NCBI GenBank assembly: GCA_030612185.1
Contig: JAUWOI010000029.1
Coordinates: 1 to 17,518 of the forward strand
Reading direction: 5' to 3'
Origin: Anaerolineae bacterium
Lineage (GTDB): Bacteria; Chloroflexota; Anaerolineae; B4-G1
Length of the DNA stretch: 17,518 nucleotides
The position numbers and the translations under genes were made by a program. Shown piece after piece: positions 6,744-13,200 of the stretch (positions are counted from its first letter, which is position 1; each line of letters opens with the position of its first letter). Under the pieces are notes generated by a model, which was given only the letters and a program-made list of their open reading frames with translations, made no database searches and was not told where the DNA came from.

Positions 6744-6835
6744 GAAACACGAAAGGGCGAAACGAAAGAAAAGCACGAACGAGTGACACTGGCGAAGTTC
6801 GTGCTTTTCGTCTGCTTTTCGGCTGTTCGTGTTTC
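6744..6835. repeat. Nested inverted repeats, MITE/BIME-like hairpin element
   Basis: An outer pair GAAACACGAA (6744-6753) and TTCGTGTTTC (6826-6835) encloses an inner 13-bp pair GAAAAGCACGAAC (6768-6780) and GTTCGTGCTTTTC (6797-6809), both perfect. The flanks (6664-6760) are rich in degenerate CGAA units. No coding potential is seen between 6662 and 6907. The structure resembles a non-autonomous hairpin element; it may also lie in the 3' region of the minus-strand operon. Confidence 0.7.
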
Positions 6836-6847
6836 CACCACCAGCGA

Positions 6848-6862
6848 CCGCGCTTCGCGCGG
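6848..6862 (-). terminator. GC hairpin downstream of the caspase/FGE operon (weak terminator candidate)
   Basis: CCGCGC, loop TTC, GCGCGG form a perfect 6-bp GC stem 46 bp past the minus-strand stop at 6908. There is no T-run on either side, so it is at best a weak or factor-dependent terminator or an mRNA 3'-end stabiliser. Confidence 0.3.
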
Positions 6863-6907
6863 ATTCAGGTTTAGTTAACAGGTAGCAGTGGACAGAGGAC
6901 AGATAAC

Positions 6908-7792
6908 TTATTCAGAACCGCTGGCGCAACGGAAACCGATGTAGCTGTACCGATCATCGGGGTTGAACCAGTTACGATTGGCACCGCGCACGTCGTTTGC
7001 ACTGCTGCTCCACGAGCCCCCACGCAGTACCGGAGACTCCCCGAAAGTGGGGCCTGTAGGATTCACCTGCCGCCCGGAGGGGTAGCCCCTCTTCCAATCC
7101 GCCACCCACTCCCGCACGTTGCCTGCTAAGTCCTGCACATCGCACCAACTGGCGCCATCGGGATAACTGCCCACTGCGGTGGTATCACCCACGTTACCGT
7201 CGTAATTCAACAAGGTGGCGTCCGGAACAGCATTACCCCACGGGTACTCCAATCCATCCGTGCCGCGCGCCGCGTACTCCCACTTTGCCTCCGTGGGCAG
7301 CCGTGCCTCCACCCATCCGCAGTAGGCGTTCGCCTGAAACCAACCGACGTAGATGACCGGATAGTCGTCGTAGGTGCTGTTACCATAGTAGGGGTCGCGG
7401 GAGGATGAATTGCTGAGTAACGGTGGATCACAGTCTCCCGCCTCCACGCATTGCTGGTACTGACCGTTGGTCACCTTGGTCTGGTCAATCCAGAAGCCGT
7501 CCAGCGCCACGGTGTGCACTGGCTGTTCATCGTCATCCCCCTCCGTGCTGCTCATCTCGAACTCTCCCGCCGGTACGTAGACCATCACCATCCCATCGGT
7601 GGGGCGAGTCCAGGTGTCGCCCAGGCTGGGGTTAGCAGGCGGGAGACTGTCCGAACTGCCGGGAGGAATGCGGAGCACCTGACGGACAAAAACCGTGTTT
7701 GGAGCGATGATACCGTTGTAGGCGATGAGTTCCTCAACTGGCACGCCATACCGGGAGGCGATGCTGGACAAGCTGTCTCCCACCTGGACCAC
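6908..7792 (-). CDS. LysM and FGE-sulfatase (C-type lectin fold) segment, 3' half of the caspase gene
   Basis: The frame opens just after a TGA at 7916-7918 and carries a Pro/Thr-rich linker (TPPVQPTPSPTTEITSTPAP). A LysM domain follows (YVVQVGDSLSSIASRYGVPV ... NTVFVRQVLRIPP), binding peptidoglycan-type glycans. Then comes a full FGE-sulfatase domain (MVMVYVPAGEFEM, PVHTVALDGFWID, LPTEAKWEYAARG, DLAGNVREWVADW, LRGGSW, YIGFRCA). Enzymatic FGEs need a Cys pair after GGSW; here the segment is SSSANDVRGANRN, so the domain is probably a binding module. No ribosome binding site precedes the GTG at 7792 and the linker continues from the caspase frame. It is therefore almost certainly the extracellular end of the upstream protein, separated by one missing base. 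It could also be a genuinely split or frameshift-expressed product. Confidence 0.85.
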   Translation of the reverse strand: MVQVGDSLSSIASRYGVPVEELIAYNGIIAPNTVFVRQVLRIPPGSSDSLPPANPSLGDTWTRPTDGMVMVYVPAGEFEMSSTEGDDDEQPVHTVALDGFWIDQTKVTNGQYQQCVEAGDCDPPLLSNSSSRDPYYGNSTYDDYPVIYVGWFQANAYCGWVEARLPTEAKWEYAARGTDGLEYPWGNAVPDATLLNYDGNVGDTTAVGSYPDGASWCDVQDLAGNVREWVADWKRGYPSGRQVNPTGPTFGESPVLRGGSWSSSANDVRGANRNWFNPDDRYSYIGFRCASGSE

Positions 7793-9621
7793 ATAGATCG
7801 TCTCACAGCCGGCCGGCGCTGGAGTCGAGGTGATTTCCGTTGTTGGCGATGGAGTGGGTTGGACTGGCGGCGTGGCCGCCGCGCCGTCGGTGGGACCGGG
7901 GGACCGTTGGCTCCTTCATGGCCCCCAGCCAAACCCAAACCTACCCACAACCACCCGCAGCCCAGCCCCCCTAACGCTGCCCCTCCTACAATCCCGGCCC
8001 AGGCCGGTAGTCGCTTGTACCACCGGCGGCGCATCTGCGCCTTGGCCTGTACCACCAGTGCTGGCACGTCCCGGTAGTCGGGAGACGTCTCTTGTATTTG
8101 CTTGCCCAACGCCAGCACGTGAGACCAGTCCTCCTGCACAGCGGCGGCCTGAAGATGTTCATAAAGTTGGGCCAGTTGCACCTGCCGTTCTTTCTCCTCT
8201 TTGCACAGTCCTGCCTCGGCCGCCCTCAGCAACTCGTCCACATCACGGTAGCCGGGCTGCAGGGTCTCAATGTCTGCACAATGTCGCCTGACTTCCTCCC
8301 ACCGTTCCTGCTGTAAGGCGGTTCTGGCTTGCTCGTAGAGCTGATCCAATTGTGCCTGGCGTTCTTTCTGGGCCTGCTCCTGGCGTAGCCCTGCTTCCGC
8401 CAGGCCCAGTAACTCATCCACGTCACGGTAGCCGGGCCCCTCTAAAGCCTCGATCCTTTGGCACAGATCTTTTGCCTCTGCCCAAGCCTCGCTCGCGACC
8501 TTGGTCTGGACTTCCCGGTAAAGCATCTCCAGTTCCCGCTGTCGCGCTTGCCGTTCCTGCTCCGCCTTCTCACGCGCCGCACTTTCCGCCTTGGCCTTCT
8601 GCGCGGCAATCCGTTCGGCTTCAACCTCCCCCCGCTTCCTGCCTCCTGCCTCCTGCTCCGCCTCAGCATACGCCGCCAGGCTTGTGGCAGCGGCGGTCGA
8701 AACCCGGCGACTGTCGTCGGCTACCAGGCAGGTCAGGGCGGCGTGGGCCGCGAGCGCCAGGCCCGGATGGCTGCCGCGCAGCAACCGGTCAAGTTCACGC
8801 ACCGCACTCTCGCGTACCCCCGCGAAGGAGCTCTTGATGGCCTGCTGCAACTCGCGCGGCAACTCGACCAGGTGCGGATTCCTGGCAATGAAGATCTCCC
8901 CCTGCAGGTCGAAGGTCCACTTGCCGGGGGTCTGCTGGGGCGTCTCGTCGGTCACCTGGTCGTAGACGTAGTCGTAGAGTTCATCGAGCGAGATCCGGCC
9001 ATCGCCGTCAAGGTCGGCCTCGCCGGTCTCCAGCCCGCGCACCAGGTGGTGGGTAAAGACGGAACGGGCGCCCTCGCCGATGATCTCGTCCCCCTGGAAG
9101 GCGTACTGGGTCGCGTTGGAGGCGGTCAGCACCACCCGGCCCCGCCCCTCGAAGCGATCGCGGATGCCCACGCTCTCGCCCCCCTTGGCGACCATGCCCC
9201 GCGCGAAGGCCCCGCTATGGCAACAATCGAGGATCAGCACCTGGCGGCGGGAGCGGCTGGCGGTCATCGTCTCGTTGACGAAGGTGGCCGGCACCGCCGT
9301 GGCGCGGAGCAGCCCGCGCTCGGTGTCGGTGGTCGCCAGGTAGAGCCGCCCGTCGTCGTCCTTGACGCCGTGACCGGAGAAGTAGAGCAGCAGCAGGTCG
9401 TTCCGCTTGCGGCCAGTGAAGAAGGCCTCGATCTCGCGGCGCACCTCGTGGGAGGGGCGGTTGATCAGTTTCTTGACCTCGAAACCGCCGATGGTGGCAT
9501 CGGCCAGCACGCGCGCCAGGTCGGCGGCGTCCTGGCCGGGTGCGACCAACTGTTGCAGTGTCTTATCGCTGAAATGGCTGCTGGCGACGACCAACGCCAG
9601 CCGCCGGCCTTCTGGGGTCAT
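7585..9621 (-). CDS. Transmembrane caspase-family (C14) protein, N-terminal part of a frameshifted caspase-LysM-FGE fusion
   Basis: Residues 1-250 are a peptidase C14 (caspase-like) domain. The catalytic dyad is present: His84 in YFSGHG and Cys134 in ILDCCHSGAF. An EF-hand-like loop DLDGDGRISLDE lies at 203-214. Residues about 320-375 are a charged coiled coil. Three helical repeats of about 58-60 residues follow, each ending in PGYRDVDELL or a variant (near 396, 456 and 514). A single membrane helix (AWAGIVGGAALGGLGCGWLW, about 538-563) comes next. After about residue 575 the frame becomes Arg/Pro-rich nonsense; the true sequence continues in the -1 frame as linker, LysM and FGE. The ATG at 9621 follows a purine-rich GGGGGGA, six bases after the EACC1 stop. 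Predicted role: a membrane effector whose caspase is released or activated by an external cue. Activity is not shown. Confidence 0.9.
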   Translation of the reverse strand: MTPEGRRLALVVASSHFSDKTLQQLVAPGQDAADLARVLADATIGGFEVKKLINRPSHEVRREIEAFFTGRKRNDLLLLYFSGHGVKDDDGRLYLATTDTERGLLRATAVPATFVNETMTASRSRRQVLILDCCHSGAFARGMVAKGGESVGIRDRFEGRGRVVLTASNATQYAFQGDEIIGEGARSVFTHHLVRGLETGEADLDGDGRISLDELYDYVYDQVTDETPQQTPGKWTFDLQGEIFIARNPHLVELPRELQQAIKSSFAGVRESAVRELDRLLRGSHPGLALAAHAALTCLVADDSRRVSTAAATSLAAYAEAEQEAGGRKRGEVEAERIAAQKAKAESAAREKAEQERQARQRELEMLYREVQTKVASEAWAEAKDLCQRIEALEGPGYRDVDELLGLAEAGLRQEQAQKERQAQLDQLYEQARTALQQERWEEVRRHCADIETLQPGYRDVDELLRAAEAGLCKEEKERQVQLAQLYEHLQAAAVQEDWSHVLALGKQIQETSPDYRDVPALVVQAKAQMRRRWYKRLPAWAGIVGGAALGGLGCGWLWVGLGLAGGHEGANGPPVPPTARRPRRQSNPLHRQQRKSPRLQRRPAVRRSMWSRWETACPASPPGMACQLRNSSPTTVSSLQTRFLSVRCSAFLPAVRTVSRLLTPAWATPGLAPPMGW
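7898..7902 (-). other. Probable frameshift site in the caspase-LysM-FGE gene
   Basis: Adding one base to the five-C run (GGTCCCCCGGT on the minus strand) reads ANGPPGPTDGAAATPPVQPT, a smooth linker joining the membrane helix to LysM. The shift must lie between the TGA at 7916-7918 (in the LysM frame) and roughly 7870. A single-base deletion or sequencing error is the simplest cause. The site is a poor match to X XXY YYZ slippery sites. Confidence 0.7.
8634..8661 (-). repeat. Heptanucleotide array (GCCTCCT family) within the caspase coding sequence
   Basis: Units GCTTCCT, GCCTCCT, GCCTCCT and GCTCCGC run in tandem and encode EQEAGGRKR in the coiled-coil linker. The same heptamer family forms the array at 14288-14343. 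Confidence 0.65.
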
Positions 9622-9627
9622 GCCGAA

Positions 9628-10041
9628 CTATCCCCCCGCTGCGGGTGTCTTCTCCTGTCGCAGCGTGTCCATTATCGCGTTGACGAACTGAGTCATCTCC
9701 TCGGGCGAGGTCTCGGCCGGGGAGTACGCCAGTTCAACCTCCCGGTCGCCGGCCCTGGCCTTGAGGGTGACTGTGCGCCCCTCGCGGCGCAGCGCCCAGG
9801 ACTTGAGCAACTCGATCAGGCCGGTGAATACCCCGGCGGAGGCCAGGGCGACGACGAGGCTGCCGATGGTGATGGGGCCTCCTTTGGCTCCCGGTGGCAA
9901 CGTGATGCCCGGAGCCAGCCCGACCGCTTCGACGTCCAGTTCGTCAATCTCGTCGCGCAGTTGCCGGGTGAGGCGGTCCAGTTCCACGTCGTCCACTTCG
10001 TCCCGAAGGGAGATGGTCAGGTCAAGCACTTGCTCGCGCAT
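9628..10041 (-). CDS. EACC1-family effector-associated constant component, small membrane protein
   Basis: A 137-residue protein with the EACC1 layout. It has an N-terminal strand and acidic helix (LDLTISLRDEVDDVELDRLT), the LPPGAKGGPITIGSLVVALA glycine-rich lead into one membrane helix (about 57-80), a basic SWALRREGR, then a C-terminal beta/helix part (VTLKARAGDREVELAYSPAE). EACC1 was described as an invariant adaptor in bacterial NTP-dependent conflict systems, linked to caspase, trypsin, TIR and similar effectors. Here it sits six bases before the caspase gene. AGGAGA before the ATG supports the start, which lies inside the 3' end of the CopG-like gene. It probably recruits or tethers the caspase at the membrane; this is inferred from genomic association. 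Confidence 0.82.
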   Translation of the reverse strand: MREQVLDLTISLRDEVDDVELDRLTRQLRDEIDELDVEAVGLAPGITLPPGAKGGPITIGSLVVALASAGVFTGLIELLKSWALRREGRTVTLKARAGDREVELAYSPAETSPEEMTQFVNAIMDTLRQEKTPAAGG

Positions 10042-10244
10042 GGGTTTTCTTCTCCTGCTGGCAGTGAGGCGAGACTTTTTATGATGTATTCATGGGTTGG
10101 AGGGGCAACTACTTCACACTCAACTGGAGTCAGATACTCTGCGTAGTCTGTCACATTGTGAGTATCCCAGAACGCGGCTAGATCCTCAAACGTCTCAAAC
10201 TCTTCAGGCAACGGGTCTCGGGTTTGGCTATTTTTTCCTTCCAT
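10017..10244 (-). CDS. CopG-type antitoxin N-terminal half, lacking the RHH part
   Basis: The 75-residue frame contains PEEFETFEDLAAFWDTHNVTDYAEYL, split here as the acidic PEEFETFEDLAAFW and the DTHNVTDYAEYL motifs. These are typical of CopG-type antitoxins of the FWDTHD-TDY family (PF12441-like). In that family a ribbon-helix-helix segment normally follows; here it is replaced by APPTHEYIIKSLASLPAGEE and a short tail, so DNA binding is doubtful. The ATG at 10244 has AGGAG about ten bases upstream; longer starts read through repeats. Its last 25 bases overlap the start of the EACC1 gene, and no toxin gene is adjacent. It heads the EACC1-caspase transcript and may be a truncated relic or a small regulatory subunit. 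Confidence 0.55.
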   Translation of the reverse strand: MEGKNSQTRDPLPEEFETFEDLAAFWDTHNVTDYAEYLTPVECEVVAPPTHEYIIKSLASLPAGEENPCASKCLT

Positions 10245-10271
10245 ATCGTCTACGCTCCTGGGGATAAGACC

Positions 10272-10368
10272 AGAAACCGGGTTTTTGTTGCTCCACAGGC
10301 GAGCAGTATTGCTTGCAGGCACTTTTCCACTGCCAGGGAGGTCTTCCTGTACGAAAAACCCGGTTTCT
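10272..10368. repeat. 15-bp inverted repeat in the operon leader
   Basis: AGAAACCGGGTTTTT (10272-10286) and its exact complement AAAAACCCGGTTTCT (10354-10368) flank 67 bp. The arms are of the AAACCCGGTTT type seen as dispersed palindromes in cyanobacteria and Chloroflexota. They lie in the roughly 220-base leader of the CopG-like/EACC1/caspase operon. The 321-bp stretch 10245-10565 otherwise holds only a promoter and an 8-bp array. Confidence 0.75.
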
Positions 10369-10468
10369 TGGCCCCCACGTGAACGCTTACCGCCTCTGTT
10401 CTGTGGCGTAGATACCGGGTCAGAGTGCACGCCCCCGTTGTCGTTGTGTATCCCTCGCCGCTGCACCC

Positions 10469-10498
10469 AGTATACAACAAAAAGGGCAGGCCTGTCAA
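10469..10498 (-). promoter_or_regulatory. Promoter of the CopG-like/EACC1/caspase operon
   Basis: On the minus strand TTGACA (10498-10493), 18 bp, TATACT (10474-10469). This is the same hexamers and spacing as the ABC-SIR2 promoter at 1032. The first gene starts about 225 bp downstream, leaving a long leader with the inverted repeat. Confidence 0.75.
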
Positions 10499-10512
10499 GC
10501 GTACATTCGTGA

Positions 10513-10568
10513 TTCGTACATTTGTACATTCGTACATTCGTATATTCGTACATTCGCACATTCGCTCA
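10513..10568. repeat. 8-bp tandem array, about seven units
   Basis: Seven units of TTCGTACA and variants (TTTGTACA, TTCGTATA, TTCGCACA, TTCGCTCA) run from 10513 to 10568. The last unit contains the stop codon of the CinA-like gene (10566-10568). The array lies between the convergent-side end of that gene and the operon promoter. Confidence 0.85.
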
Positions 10569-11792
10569 TTCTTCCCGCTCCAGCACCTGCAGTCGCACCA
10601 GCGCCAGCGCTCCGTCGGCGGCCCACTCCCGCACGCGGGCGCGGTCGCCGTTGAAACTGAGCCGGCGACAGATCATGTTGCCCCGCAGGTTCACCGCGAT
10701 GTGGATCACACCGTAGGACCGCTGGGGTGTACCGTCTTTGGGGATGGCGACTGCCCCCACACCTACGCCAATGTCGCTGCTGGCGGCATAGCGCGCGGTC
10801 GAAGCCATCGTCAGCGCGGTCTCCTCATCTGCCAGGTTGCATCCCCTGGGCTTATCCAGCGAGGCTATTTCCTCGTCTACTACTGCGCTGCGGCGGAACC
10901 AGCGCTCGCTCCCCTCTGGCTCGGTCAGGCGGGCGGCCACCAGCCCCCCAGTGCCCAGTTCCGCCGTCGCGATGGTCAGCCCGCGCTTGACCAGTAGGTC
11001 GGCCACGACCTGGGGCAGGTCACGCTCGTCTTCGCTGATGATGTACCGCCCCAGTTCGGCCCGCAGCGCCGCCAGATCCGTCGCTAGCAGCGTTTCCGCC
11101 TTACCCGGTGTCGCGGCGGCAGCGACCACCTCGACGGTGATGGTGCCCCGGTGGGGGAGGAGCCCCAGGAGCGGGTTGCGGCCTCGCGCCAGCAGGGGCT
11201 GGATGCGCTCGTTGATCTCCGATTCCGGCAGGCCATAGGCCTTGAGGGCCGCCCGCCGGACGTGGTGACCGGCTCCCACCAACTTCCGCAGGTGGGGCAG
11301 GATGAACTCCTCCAGCATGCCCTCCATCTCGTAGGGAATGCCGGGGGTGACGAAGATGTGTTTCCCATCCGCAGGCAGGTAGAACCCGGCGGCGGTGCCC
11401 CGGTCGTTGTAGATGATCGTGCTTCCGGCGGGCACCTGGGCCTGGATACGATTGCTCTCTGGCATCGCACGACCCCGGCGAGCGAAGCGCTCCCGGATGC
11501 GGGCCAGCGCCTCGGCGTCCTCCACCAACTCCAGGCCAAAATAGGTGGCGACAGCCTGACGGGTCAGGTCGTCCTCCGTGGGCCCCAGCCCGCCGGTGGC
11601 GATGACGACGCCGGCCGCATCCAGCGCGGTACGCAGGCCCTTGTGGATGGCCTCTGTACCATCCTCCACCGTCAGGTGGAGGATAACATCCAGCGGTACC
11701 GTCGCCAGTCGCCGGGAGATGGCCTGTGAGTTGGTGTCCAGCCGGTAGCCGCAGGTCAGTTCGTCGCCGATGGTGAGGATGGCTGCTTTCAT
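10566..11792 (-). CDS. cinA: CinA-like protein with a degenerate C-terminal amidase domain
   Basis: A 408-residue CinA-like protein. The N-terminal MoaB/MPTase-like domain is well kept: ILTIGDELTCGYRLDTNSQ (5-23) and ATGGLGPTEDDLTR (65-78), followed by the FVTPGIPYEMEGML loop. This part in relatives hydrolyses ADP-ribose-type substrates. The C-terminal domain (about 258-408) should be a nicotinamide-nucleotide amidase with AESCTGG; here it reads AELGTGG (277-283), losing the catalytic Ser. The usual TGIAGP is changed to VGAVAIP. The amidase is therefore probably inactive. The ATG at 11792 overlaps the oxidoreductase stop (ATGA); the open frame further upstream is antisense to nothing and lacks homology. 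Its stop lies in the 8-bp array. Confidence 0.85.
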   Translation of the reverse strand: MKAAILTIGDELTCGYRLDTNSQAISRRLATVPLDVILHLTVEDGTEAIHKGLRTALDAAGVVIATGGLGPTEDDLTRQAVATYFGLELVEDAEALARIRERFARRGRAMPESNRIQAQVPAGSTIIYNDRGTAAGFYLPADGKHIFVTPGIPYEMEGMLEEFILPHLRKLVGAGHHVRRAALKAYGLPESEINERIQPLLARGRNPLLGLLPHRGTITVEVVAAAATPGKAETLLATDLAALRAELGRYIISEDERDLPQVVADLLVKRGLTIATAELGTGGLVAARLTEPEGSERWFRRSAVVDEEIASLDKPRGCNLADEETALTMASTARYAASSDIGVGVGAVAIPKDGTPQRSYGVIHIAVNLRGNMICRRLSFNGDRARVREWAADGALALVRLQVLEREE

Positions 11793-13117
11793 CTGATCAC
11801 TTCTCGTGCCACCCGCCGCCCCATCTCCACCGCGTAGTTGGTGCCCCGGTCCCAGGGATAGACCTGACTCATGCAGGCCAGGTACAGCCCCGGCACGCCC
11901 GTTTCCAGTGGCGGGATATTGCGCGAGTGGTTGAGGGTGGGCACCGGTTGGGCATACTTCTCGGTGAACATCCAACTGGCGCGTATCCAATCGGGGCGGA
12001 ATTCGGGATTGATCTTGACCAGGCCTGGCAGATAGGTCTCCAGCAACTGCTCCTTGCTGTAGCCGAAGTAGGGGTGATTGGGTGGGAGGTAGTCGCCGCA
12101 GTAGACCAGATGGTCGCCGCCGTAGTGCTCGGGGGAGATGTAGTTAGTGTGCTCAACCAGCCCCATGAAGGGAAGACCCTCCCCTTTAGGCAGGTTAATC
12201 CAGTAGTGGCCCTCCGTCAGGCGATGCCTGAGAGCCAGAACAAGCACCACCGCGCCCATTGACTTGAGCTGGCCCAACTTCGCGGCGTAGTCGGGAGGGA
12301 GATCGGGGGCCAATTGTAACATCGCCTGTGGGGAGCAGGTGGCAATGACCCGCTCGTGTTCGGCGAAACCCGCCGCCGTCTCCAGCCGCAGGCGACCGTT
12401 GGTGGTGGGATGGACGGCCCGCACCGCCGTCTCCAGCCGCACCTCCCCACCCTGTGCCTGCACCCGCTCGGCCAGCAGGTCGGCCAGGCCCTGGAATCCG
12501 CCGACGAAGTAACCCAGTCTAGCGGTACGCTTGTACAGCCTGGCCCACATCCAGGCCATGTTCACGTCCCGATAGTTCTCCTCTCCGAACTTGCTAATGA
12601 GCAGCGGCTTCCACATCACGTCGTAGGTTCGCTCGCCGACCGTTCGGCGCAGCCACTCATCGGCCGAAACGTGCTCCAGCGGTCGCCAGTTCCTGGTCAG
12701 TGTCAGGTAGACGCCTACCAGCCCGAACCGCAAGCGGTCTATCAGCGGCAGCGGGGTGAACCAGAGCACGCGGATGGTGCGGTGTAGTGTCGCCAAAGGG
12801 ATGAACTTGAGCGCGGGGACGGGGCTGTCAAGCGGATAGAGCCGACCTTGATAATAGAGAGTGGTGGTGGGACGAGGGAAGAAGAGCCGGTCGCGAGCAC
12901 CCAGTTCGTCAATCAGGCGGATGACATCGTCGTCAGAGGCGAACCAGTGGCGGTAAGAGCGATCGAGGGGCCACTCCCAGCGCTCATCGCGGAAGCCCGC
13001 CGCCAGCCCCCCAGCGTATGGCCGCGCCTCGTAGACGGTGACAGCGTGACCCTGTTTCGTCAGATCGTAGGCGGCTGTGAGACCAGTGATTCCTGCACCA
13101 ATGATGCCGATGTTCAT
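11789..13117 (-). CDS. FAD-dependent oxidoreductase (amine oxidase/phytoene desaturase-like)
   Basis: A 442-residue flavoprotein. It opens with a Rossmann dinucleotide motif (IGIIGAGITGLTAAYDL, Gly7-x-Gly9-x-x-Gly12), has the ribose-binding Glu30 in VYEARPYAGG and a C-terminal FAD-contact segment (PWDRGTNYAVEMGRRVA). The family includes phytoene desaturases, protoporphyrinogen oxidases and UDP-galactopyranose mutase-like enzymes; the substrate cannot be told. The ATG at 13117 is preferred over a TTG two codons earlier because GAGGTTTG upstream acts as ribosome binding site. That site is part of a heptamer array. It follows a flippase-like membrane protein and overlaps the CinA-like gene, suggesting a shared transcript, perhaps for lipid or glycan modification (inference). 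Confidence 0.88.
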   Translation of the reverse strand: MNIGIIGAGITGLTAAYDLTKQGHAVTVYEARPYAGGLAAGFRDERWEWPLDRSYRHWFASDDDVIRLIDELGARDRLFFPRPTTTLYYQGRLYPLDSPVPALKFIPLATLHRTIRVLWFTPLPLIDRLRFGLVGVYLTLTRNWRPLEHVSADEWLRRTVGERTYDVMWKPLLISKFGEENYRDVNMAWMWARLYKRTARLGYFVGGFQGLADLLAERVQAQGGEVRLETAVRAVHPTTNGRLRLETAAGFAEHERVIATCSPQAMLQLAPDLPPDYAAKLGQLKSMGAVVLVLALRHRLTEGHYWINLPKGEGLPFMGLVEHTNYISPEHYGGDHLVYCGDYLPPNHPYFGYSKEQLLETYLPGLVKINPEFRPDWIRASWMFTEKYAQPVPTLNHSRNIPPLETGVPGLYLACMSQVYPWDRGTNYAVEMGRRVAREVIR

Positions 13118-13120
13118 AGG

Positions 13121-13169
13121 CAAACCTCAAACCTCAAATCCCAAATCCCAATGACCAAACCCCAATAGC
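13121..13169. repeat. Heptanucleotide array, CAAACCT/CAAATCC units
   Basis: Seven 7-bp units: CAAACCT twice, CAAATCC twice, then CAATGAC, CAAACCC and CAATAGC. On the minus strand the first units read AGGTTTG directly before the oxidoreductase ATG and supply its Shine-Dalgarno sequence. Confidence 0.85.
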
Positions 13170-13200
13170 CGCTACGTAGAGGGTTCGTCTAAGTATTAGA

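Noticed and set aside
6848..6862. Strong intrinsic terminator for the caspase operon
   Set aside because: The stem is good but there is no T-run on either strand, so it was kept only as a weak candidate.
6600..6907. DGR template repeat or accessory gene downstream of the FGE domain
   Set aside because: No near-copy of the 6915-7020 sequence with adenine differences was found by eye, and no reverse transcriptase is present in the window.
8458..10146. A 562-residue plus-strand open frame opposite the caspase and EACC1 genes
   Set aside because: It is the antisense shadow of two well-supported genes in GC-rich DNA. It shows no recognisable domain, and motif conservation lies on the minus strand.
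10245..10559. N-terminal extension of the CopG-like frame upstream of 10244
   Set aside because: It translates the 8-bp array, the promoter and the inverted repeat. The start at 10244 has a ribosome binding site and begins just before the family motif.
11793..11990. 66-residue N-terminal extension of the CinA-like protein
   Set aside because: It is read inside the oxidoreductase gene in another frame. Family similarity begins at MKAAILTIGDEL and the ATG shows stop-start overlap.
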